From contig JAATGJ010000037.1 in assembly GCA_015654695.1 (NCBI GenBank), positions 1 through 42,397 on the forward strand: a DNA stretch of 42,397 nucleotides. The letters run 5' to 3'. Below are positions 25,185 through 30,692 of this stretch, one piece after another. Position numbers and translations under genes: made by a program. Source of the stretch: Chitinophagales bacterium. Lineage in GTDB: Bacteria > Bacteroidota > Bacteroidia > Chitinophagales > Chitinophagaceae. Position 1 is the first letter of the stretch, and each line of letters starts with the position of its first letter. The notes under the pieces were generated by a model. The model saw only the letters and a program-made list of their open reading frames with translations. It had not been told where the DNA came from and did no database searches.

Positions 25185-26051
25185 TTATGCCTGCTTTAAT
25201 CCCTTCTTCATTGATTTGCCTATTTGCTGCTGCCATTCATTGAGATCGTTATAACCATTATACAGGAAACTTTCATCCTTATATTTCTTACCCCATGATA
25301 AAGCCTGTGTTGTACATTTTTGGCCGCCTTTGTCTCTGTCCAGGAACAAACGGATGCTTTCATGGCGATCCATTATTTCCCTGCTTTTTTCAAAGAAAGA
25401 TGTAGAGTTCAGTACTAAAATGTTTGCTGACGAACTCTGTTGATTCTGGTTGATGGTTTGATGCGATAAAAAATTAAAAAATCCTTCAAATACGACCAGC
25501 TCTTTTGAGTTGTTTTCAATGCTTGTTATTCCCTTTGGTGAACAGCTCCCCTTGAACCATTGATTCCGCAATTCAAAACCACCTTCATTATTCTTAAAAC
25601 CAATGGCGGAATATCTTTTATCATGCAATGAAAAGATAACTTCGCGGCAATGTTTCACCGCTATGCTTTCAGCTATCCTGCGCTGTTTTAAATACCGTAA
25701 TAATGAAAGTGAGAACAGATTGTTATCCGAAATGATTTTTATAGGGGGTTCTTCGGGCGCTGCCGCAATAACAGGTCGCTGGTGAAAAGAAAGATTACTG
25801 CCCAGCTTTCCCAGCAGGTCTTTAATAGTGCAGTTATGATATAATATTCCGAAATCAAGAAGATTTCCGCCCTTCCCCAAACCATGATCGTACCAGACAT
25901 TTTTTTTGCGGTTGATTTTGAAAGATGCCGTTTTTTCCAGTCTCAGTGGCGAGAGATACCAGTAGTCATCCCTTTTTATTGTTGAAGGATTGCAGCCCAG
26001 CGAAGCCAGGTACTCCACCAGGTCAATTTGCTTTGCCTGTTCAATATTCAT
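25185..26051 (-). CDS. Toprim-domain DNA primase
   Basis: 288 residues. The N-terminal ~75 residues correspond to the CHC2 zinc-binding domain of DnaG-type primases (LVEYLASLGCNPS, KTASFKINRKKNVWYDHGLGKGGNLLDF), but the zinc ligands seen in DnaG are mostly replaced (YLSPL instead of CCPFH, WYDHG instead of YHCFGCG). The Toprim domain has the glutamate motif LVVFEGFFNFLS near 190 and the acidic motif IRLFLDRDKGG near 235. Common on Bacteroidota mobile elements, where it primes synthesis on the transferred strand or during excision. It lies immediately upstream of the putative oriT and mob operon, and diverges from a small gene at 26211. Confidence 0.85.
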   Translation of the reverse strand: MNIEQAKQIDLVEYLASLGCNPSTIKRDDYWYLSPLRLEKTASFKINRKKNVWYDHGLGKGGNLLDFGILYHNCTIKDLLGKLGSNLSFHQRPVIAAAPEEPPIKIISDNNLFSLSLLRYLKQRRIAESIAVKHCREVIFSLHDKRYSAIGFKNNEGGFELRNQWFKGSCSPKGITSIENNSKELVVFEGFFNFLSHQTINQNQQSSSANILVLNSTSFFEKSREIMDRHESIRLFLDRDKGGQKCTTQALSWGKKYKDESFLYNGYNDLNEWQQQIGKSMKKGLKQA

Positions 26052-26088
26052 CGCACACTATTTTCAAACTCACACAACGAAATCACCA

Positions 26089-26147
26089 TGTAAAAGTATT
26101 AACTGTTTTACACTCTTCCACATCCCCTGTAAATTTGGCAGGGGATG
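26089..26147. promoter_or_regulatory. Operator-like palindromes in the divergent promoter region
   Basis: TGTAAAA (26089-26095) and TTTTACA (26106-26112) form one inverted repeat. CATCCCCTG (26121-26129) and CAGGGGATG (26139-26147) form a perfect 9-bp one whose loop contains TAAATTTG (26130-26137), an exact -7 box for the rightward gene. A protein bound to the second palindrome, or a hairpin, would hide the promoter. Confidence 0.55.
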
Positions 26148-26210
26148 AATCCACTTCCAGTTTATACTTTTGAGTTGTGAAAATGATTGGTGAACAAGAA
26201 AAATAATTTT

Positions 26211-26492
26211 ATGCTCGCAAAAAATGATGTCGCTAAAGTGTATGAAACTGTACTGAGTATTCCGGGAATGAATGATGAAGTGAAAGTCAGTCTGAAGATC
26301 TCGAGAAAAAATTTGTTGCTGCTGAACAAAGTAATTGAAAGGGGCTTAAATGGTAAGGAGAGTGAAGACAAGTCCGTTACCGTGCTCGATTCTGTTCCGA
26401 AAGAAACTTTGCAGGAGCTAGGAGAGATTGCCGGGCAATTGCTGAACAAGGCGGGACTTACGGAAATGAATGAGAAGCTGAAATCATTTTAG
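26211..26492 (+). CDS. Small hypothetical protein of mobile element
   Basis: 93 residues from the ATG at 26211; the longer form needs a TTG at 26187. It starts MLAKNDVAKVYETVLSIPGMNDEVKVSL and is predicted mostly helical, with no membrane segment or known motif. Small proteins of this type next to radC are frequent on Bacteroidota mobile elements, but I cannot name a function. Its promoter is enclosed by a 9-bp inverted repeat, so expression is probably controlled. It converges on RadC, with a hairpin between them. Confidence 0.6.
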   Translation: MLAKNDVAKVYETVLSIPGMNDEVKVSLKISRKNLLLLNKVIERGLNGKESEDKSVTVLDSVPKETLQELGEIAGQLLNKAGLTEMNEKLKSF

Positions 26493-26504
26493 CTTTATGG
26501 GGGC

Positions 26505-26533
26505 ATAAAAAAAAGGGCTTTACAGCAGCCCTT
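26505..26533 (-). terminator. Terminator of the radC-like gene
   Basis: On the minus strand AAGGGCT (26533-26527) and AGCCCTT (26519-26513) form a 7-bp stem with a 7-base loop, followed by eight T residues. The stem overlaps the last codons and stop of the RadC gene. On the plus strand it could weakly terminate the small gene ending at 26492. Confidence 0.7.
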
Positions 26534-26990
26534 CGTCAGCAAAGCTATAATAGCCTTCGCTGGTTACAATTACGTGATCGAGCAAAGTTATATCCAGGAA
26601 TTTCCCGGCATGTTTGATCTTTTGCGTCAATTCTTCATCTGCCCTGCTGGGGTTGAGGTTGCAGGACGGATGGTTGTGGCTGATAATAATTCCGCAGGCA
26701 TTGGCCTTTAAGGCGGCTGCAAAGATAAGTTTGGGATCTGCCACCGTACCCGTGACGCCGCCTGAAGAAATTTCCACGATTCCTAATACCCGGTTTGCCC
26801 TGTTCAGTAACAAAATTTTAAATTGTTCCACAAAATCAATCTTGTTTTCATTCCATACCGCCATCAGTAATTCTGAGGCATCTTTGGATGAGGTGATTTT
26901 AGGCCGTTCGGATGCCCTGAGGTTTGATTTGTAAATCAATTCGACTTCTGCCACTTTGTGCCAGGCTGGTTGACTCATTACGTTTTCCAT
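26520..26990 (-). CDS. RadC/JAB-domain protein
   Basis: 156 residues, forming only the JAB/MPN domain without the N-terminal helix-hairpin-helix of full-length RadC. The metal-site motif is SHNHPSCNLNPSRADEELT, with two His and an Asp in the JAMM arrangement and a Glu upstream (FVEQF region). GVTGTVADPKLIFAAAL and TLLDHVIV are typical. RadC-like short proteins accompany integrative elements and restriction systems in Bacteroidota; the molecular role is unsettled despite the old DNA-repair name. Likely start ATG at 26990. Its stop lies within a terminator hairpin. Confidence 0.88.
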   Translation of the reverse strand: MENVMSQPAWHKVAEVELIYKSNLRASERPKITSSKDASELLMAVWNENKIDFVEQFKILLLNRANRVLGIVEISSGGVTGTVADPKLIFAAALKANACGIIISHNHPSCNLNPSRADEELTQKIKHAGKFLDITLLDHVIVTSEGYYSFADEGLL

Positions 26991-27079
26991 AACTCAATGT
27001 TTTAATGTTAAAAAATTAATTATGGAACTATCCCCGGCTTTGGGATGAATCAGCGCAAGGAGGACGCGGAATAAATGAT

Positions 27080-27142
27080 GGCCCTGTGCGGAAGCTTTGT
27101 GTTTATGCCGAACTCCTTGTCCGCTTATTGCAGACCAGGGCC
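27080..27142. other. Non-coding stretch with a 7-bp inverted repeat
   Basis: Between RadC (26990) and the SIR2-like gene (27219) there is no gene. GGCCCTG (27080-27086) and CAGGGCC (27136-27142) form an inverted repeat 49 bases apart, and the region is richer in G+C than its surroundings. It might fold or hold a transfer-related site, but I cannot assign a role. Confidence 0.3.
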
Positions 27143-27174
27143 GAGTTTTGTGGAATATGATTAATATTCTGTTC

Positions 27175-27182
27175 TAAATTTG
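27175..27182 (+). promoter_or_regulatory. -7 promoter box of the SIR2-like gene
   Basis: TAAATTTG matches TAnnTTTG, 36 bases before the ATG at 27219. TTTG at 27147-27150 could act as the -33 element, with spacing slightly longer than usual. Confidence 0.5.
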
Positions 27183-27218
27183 TGTACACATTCTTAATCC
27201 TTTTTGTCAATATTTGAT

Positions 27219-28619
27219 ATGTCAAACGAACTATTTTATTTCTTTACTATTTACGGAGAAGTGTACACTGGCGAAATAATGGACGAACCTCTGTTTTCTG
27301 ACTATGTTATACTCATTCAGCGGACGAGATTAGAGGCCTATTTGAAACTCAAGAACAGCCAAAAAAAACTGCAAATAATCCCAGCATATGGCTGGGCCTT
27401 GCATAATAAAATCATTACCGGATGTCTCCGTCTAAATATTGACGATTATCTTAATCAACGATACAAACGGCAGGCAAAGGAATGGTATGGCAATTTCGAT
27501 AGACGAACGATGTTTATTTTCGGTGCAGGGGCATCAGCGAATTGCGCAACAGGCAGTTTAAAGAAAAGTTTTCTTGAAAGCGGATCGCGTCCTCCTTGTG
27601 GTCCGCAGTTATTTGAAAAAAGGTTTGAGCGCTTTTACCAAAAATATCCGGGGGTCATTCATTCACTTCATAAATTGCAGGGTGAAGGGGCGATTGATGT
27701 AGAAGCTCTTTTTGAAGATGATTGGCAGGAAATCCAACAGTATGGAAATAGCCAAGTAATTTCCCGTCATATAAACATACAATACTATCTCCAGGAATTA
27801 TTGCAACATATAAGCTTTTCGACATTAACCGGTTACGGGACAGAAAACCTGTTCGCCAAATTAGCAGACAGGCTACAAAAGTTATATGCACGTAACGGTA
27901 ACCAAAAATTCGCATTTGTTTCTTTCAACCAAGATACTATTCTTGAAATGTTTATTCGAAGGTATTTCAATATAGAGTTTAATGCTCTGGATGACTATAT
28001 CAGTATTAATGATGGTCCCGTTTCAGTTTTTAAACCACATGGCTCCTGGAACTGGGGTTGGAAATTTCCCAACCTAGATGGCAAAAGTATTTCAACCGCT
28101 CAATGGCTTTTTCAGGAAAAAATAAATCTCCATCGTATCTATTATGAGTTACTCGGAAGTTATACGGAAATGGTGGATTGGGAAAGCTATGGAATAAATT
28201 CAAGTATGAATGAAGACTCCGTGTCAAAATTTAATGTCAACAAAAGCAATCTTTCCGTTATTTATCCCGATAATCAGAATATGTACTTTCCCGCACTTTT
28301 GTTGCCCTACCGCGACAAAGATGAATTTACCATGCCTTCCTCCCATTATTGGAATCTGCATCAATACTTGTCATATGTTGAAACACTTATAGTCATAGGC
28401 TGGAAAGGAAACGAAAAATTATTCAATGAATTATTGGAAGAGCGGGGCTATAAGATTAAAAAGATAATTATTGCGGACCCGAACCCTGACGTGGTTGAAG
28501 GGAAACTGCATTTTTTGAAAGATAAAGGGGCAGAAATAATAATATACAAGGGAGGATTTGAAGATTTTATATTAAATGGATTGGATATTGAATTTTCGTT
28601 AAAAAATTATACCAGCTAA
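27219..28619 (+). CDS. SIR2-like NADase-type defence protein
   Basis: 466 residues from the ATG at 27219; the in-frame TTG at 27204 is less likely. After ~95 residues of unknown N-terminal region comes the SIR2 NAD-binding signature FIFGAGASAN (glycine motif at 102-106). FVSFNQDTILE corresponds to the N-x-D motif and FKPHGSWNW to the catalytic His region; LIVIGWKGNE and IIIADPNP are the later Rossmann motifs. SIR2-like domains in standalone defence proteins deplete NAD+ upon phage infection, and location on an integrative element agrees. No partner gene (Argonaute, HerA or TIR) lies adjacent. It converges on the RES fragment. Confidence 0.78.
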   Translation: MSNELFYFFTIYGEVYTGEIMDEPLFSDYVILIQRTRLEAYLKLKNSQKKLQIIPAYGWALHNKIITGCLRLNIDDYLNQRYKRQAKEWYGNFDRRTMFIFGAGASANCATGSLKKSFLESGSRPPCGPQLFEKRFERFYQKYPGVIHSLHKLQGEGAIDVEALFEDDWQEIQQYGNSQVISRHINIQYYLQELLQHISFSTLTGYGTENLFAKLADRLQKLYARNGNQKFAFVSFNQDTILEMFIRRYFNIEFNALDDYISINDGPVSVFKPHGSWNWGWKFPNLDGKSISTAQWLFQEKINLHRIYYELLGSYTEMVDWESYGINSSMNEDSVSKFNVNKSNLSVIYPDNQNMYFPALLLPYRDKDEFTMPSSHYWNLHQYLSYVETLIVIGWKGNEKLFNELLEERGYKIKKIIIADPNPDVVEGKLHFLKDKGAEIIIYKGGFEDFILNGLDIEFSLKNYTS

Positions 28620-28626
28620 ATTGTTT

Positions 28627-28938
28627 TTAGATGTCAAAATCAATTAAATCGAATGTTAACTTTTCTCTGTCCTTTTTATTGTCTAAAAATAGTTCGATGG
28701 AGGGTTTTCCCACAGCTTTAACCTTGGCTTTTTCCGGATAAAAAAGAACTAAATCGTAGGTGACGTTATCTTTTGATGAGTTATATTTTATTCCATTGTA
28801 CCCTGCGCTTTTGGCGCAATCCATAATATATCTTGTCAGGTAATAGTCCAGTTTCCAGTTTTCATTATTCCTATCTGTCCTTCCGATAGAATCGTAAAGT
28901 TTCAGTGATTTAAAACATAGCCTTTGCCTGATTTCGTA
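28627..28938 (-). pseudogene. Truncated RES-domain toxin
   Basis: The frame is open from 28938 to the stop at 28627 without a plausible start; an in-frame TGA lies directly before it (28939-28941) and the first ATG is internal at 28824. The ~100 residues contain CAKSAGYNGIKYNSS followed by YDLVLFYPE, the C-terminal signature of RES-family NAD+ phosphorylase toxins. The N-terminal half with the catalytic Arg is missing, as is the usual Xre-type antitoxin gene. It directly abuts the 3' end of the TnsA-like gene (28955), which may mark the break. Identification by two motifs, moderate. Confidence 0.5.
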
Positions 28939-28954
28939 TCAAAATGAACACACC

Positions 28955-29500
28955 CTATACCGCACCAAACATGACAAAAGCAATATGACTGTTTCCCTGA
29001 ACGTTTGAAATGAAAAAGGATACATTGTTGTCAGAATGTTCAATGTATTTTTCATGCAATAACTTTCGGGTTGATTTGGAAGCAATTGAACTGTATTCAT
29101 TGAACTGGATCAACTGGTCTGATGTCAGAACAATTTCATCATCATAGACAACTTTATATTGCCAGTCATATCCTTTCCATAGAATATACCGCTCCGCTAC
29201 TTCCTTGCGCAAGGATAATTGTGCATGATCCGAATAAGCTGCTGGTTTGATTTCGATCCAAAACGCTTTTTTAGTTTCCTTATGACGAATCAAAAAATCG
29301 GGGGTGTACCGGCGGATGTTCTTCCGGATGAAACTCGTGGGTCTTCTTGTTGCAGGATCGTAATAGATCGGGATATACGAGCGAAGAAATTCATAGTCCT
29401 GCTGAACAGATATGGCATATTTTAATTCGAGCAATGAATCAAAGGAGCATCCCCAGTATATTATTTTATGGGACTGGCTGTAATTGAATACTTTTTTCAC
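28955..29500 (-). CDS. TnsA-like PD-(D/E)XK endonuclease domain protein
   Basis: 181 residues. A complete PD-(D/E)XK core is visible: Glu25 (SLLELKYA), Asp68 (RYTPDFLIRHK) and Glu83-Ile-Lys85 (FWIEIKP), spaced as in the TnsA N-terminal nuclease fold. No TnsB or TnsC is encoded nearby, so it is not part of a visible Tn7-like transposon. The start is GTG at 29500, overlapping the TGA of ssb in a GTGA junction, so the two genes are translationally coupled. A single-strand-DNA context is suggested. It may process element DNA or act in defence; undecided. Confidence 0.7.
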   Translation of the reverse strand: MKKVFNYSQSHKIIYWGCSFDSLLELKYAISVQQDYEFLRSYIPIYYDPATRRPTSFIRKNIRRYTPDFLIRHKETKKAFWIEIKPAAYSDHAQLSLRKEVAERYILWKGYDWQYKVVYDDEIVLTSDQLIQFNEYSSIASKSTRKLLHEKYIEHSDNNVSFFISNVQGNSHIAFVMFGAV

Positions 29501-29823
29501 CGGTCGAGATTTTCAAGATGATCGGCGCTGATCTCTGTTACATATCTTTTATGCCCATTGAGATCAGCATAAGTCCGGTAAACGAGCCTGCCCTGTACCA
29601 AGATGTGGCTGCCTTTTACAAAAGACCGTTCGGCAAACTCACCCACCTTTCCCCAGGCAGCTATATCGTGCCATGCTGTAGTTTGCTTTTGCACCCCGGA
29701 TGCATCTTTGTATTTATCATGGGTGGCTACCCGGATCAGGACCTTCCTGTTGCTTTGACCCTTCAATATCCGTAGGTCATTGCCTACATACCCGATCAAT
29801 TGAACTGTGTTATTGCCTTTCAT
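29497..29823 (-). CDS. ssb: Single-stranded DNA-binding protein
   Basis: 108 residues from the ATG at 29823 (MKGNNTVQLIGYVGNDLRIL), which is the normal N-terminus of the family; a longer in-frame extension to 29892 adds no homologous sequence. It is one OB fold with VQLIGYVGND, WHDIAAWGKVGEFAERSFVKGSHILVQGRL and YVTEISADHL. It lacks the acidic C-terminal tail (DDDIPF type) that recruits partners in chromosomal SSB, as is common for element-encoded copies. It probably protects single-stranded element DNA during transfer. Confidence 0.92.
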   Translation of the reverse strand: MKGNNTVQLIGYVGNDLRILKGQSNRKVLIRVATHDKYKDASGVQKQTTAWHDIAAWGKVGEFAERSFVKGSHILVQGRLVYRTYADLNGHKRYVTEISADHLENLDR

Positions 29824-29957
29824 AACTTGTTTTTTTGTGAATGAATTGTTTTGCAGAACGAATGTATAACCGGCGAAAAGCGATAGCAGCATATTACATG
29901 TGTGTATGCATATATACCCGTGTTTACACCGGTAATAAAATGTTGTATTTTTATTGA

Positions 29958-30329
29958 ATGCCTGCTGTGCCTTCTATATGCCTGTACTGTGCCAAGCCGA
30001 TCAAGTCCGGCCGCTCCGATAAGAAATTTTGTGATTCGGGTTGCAAGGATGCGTACTATAATGCGATCAAGACCGGTGAACATAAAGAGATTAAAAAGAT
30101 TGACAGTATCCTAAAAAGGAACCGCCGCATCTTAAAAAAAGTATATAGCGAAAGAAAGCCGGAAAAATTAATAAATCGTGAAGTGCTGGTTAAGGCAGGG
30201 TTTGAATTTGGTTTTCATACCCATTTGGTTGTGACAAAATTTAAGGCCAATGAGTTTATCTTTTGTTATGATTATGGATACAGGGAGATTGAAAAAGACA
30301 AGTACAAGGTGATAAAGAGTTTTAAATAG
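29958..30329 (+). CDS. Small zinc-finger protein of mobile element
   Basis: 123 residues. CLYCAKPIKSGRSDKKFCDSGC at 8-29 forms a four-cysteine treble-clef-like knuckle of the type found in short Bacteroidota proteins. A basic helix follows (SILKRNRRILKKVYSERKPEK), then a ~45-residue C-terminal part with no known motif. It is probably a DNA-binding protein. It diverges from ssb and is the last mobile-element-type gene on this side. Confidence 0.65.
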   Translation: MPAVPSICLYCAKPIKSGRSDKKFCDSGCKDAYYNAIKTGEHKEIKKIDSILKRNRRILKKVYSERKPEKLINREVLVKAGFEFGFHTHLVVTKFKANEFIFCYDYGYREIEKDKYKVIKSFK

Positions 30330-30582
30330 AGTATCCACAATAAATAGGGGTTGAAGAAAACTGACAATATTCCTGACCACATGGGCAGTACCGAATTAGA
30401 TGCAAATCTTTTCCGTGCAACACCGACAGGGGGAAAAATTAAGGAAGGTTAATATCAAGGCGAAAGACAGGGCAAATCAAACTCATTTTGAAGGTGGTAA
30501 AATAGCGCGGTAAACGATTAAAGAAATTGTGAGTACAATGCCAGAAGAATTGCCTGCCGCAGATCGTAAAAAAGTATAAAAT
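30330..30582 (+). other. Gene-free stretch with a possible decayed ORF
   Basis: No intact gene. From about 30460 to 30579 one frame reads through coherent codons interrupted by one TAA and ends TIKEIVSTMPEELPAADRKKV, which looks like the C-terminus of a decayed protein. The right end of the mobile element probably lies in or near this stretch, but I found no copy of the tRNA 3' end in it. Confidence 0.25.
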
Positions 30583-30600
30583 ATACCACTTTGTGGTTAT
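30583..30600. promoter_or_regulatory. Degenerate palindrome upstream of the trypsin/vWA gene
   Basis: ATACCACTTTGTGGTTAT has the length and outer bases of the 18-bp palindromes at 6504 and 13416 (two arm differences). Its centre lies 38.5 bp before the end of a -7-like box at 30623-30630, exactly the spacing seen in the caspase promoter. Confidence 0.45.
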
Positions 30601-30622
30601 TGACTTTCGTTGTTACTTATAA

Positions 30623-30630
30623 TATCTTTA
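30623..30630 (+). promoter_or_regulatory. -7-like promoter box of the trypsin/vWA gene
   Basis: TATCTTTA differs from TAnnTTTG only in the last base. It lies 62 bases before the start codon and at the conserved distance from the palindrome at 30583-30600. Confidence 0.4.
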
Positions 30631-30692
30631 TTTACCATCCGCACTTACTACTGTCCCTGTACCATTTTCTTTAATCAACAAACCTCATCATT

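Larger units (their letters stand above)
15031..30400 (+). mobile_element. Integrative mobilizable element at tRNA-Pro (right end unresolved)
   Basis: The stretch begins at the 3' half of tRNA-Pro and holds, in order, a tyrosine recombinase, cargo (PD-(D/E)XK-like protein, Ntn hydrolase, Fic), a coupling protein, relaxase and MobC-like protein with a putative oriT, primase, RadC, a SIR2-like protein, a RES remnant, a TnsA-like nuclease, SSB and a zinc-finger protein. There are mobilization genes but no type IV secretion genes, so it is an IME that would borrow a helper's channel. I found no repeat of the tRNA 3' end farther right, so the right limit near 30400 is only set by where mobile-element-type genes end. 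Confidence 0.6.

Noticed and set aside
28955-29500. Tn7-like transposon
   Set aside because: Only the TnsA-like nuclease fold is present; there is no TnsB, TnsC or TniQ and no terminal repeats were seen.
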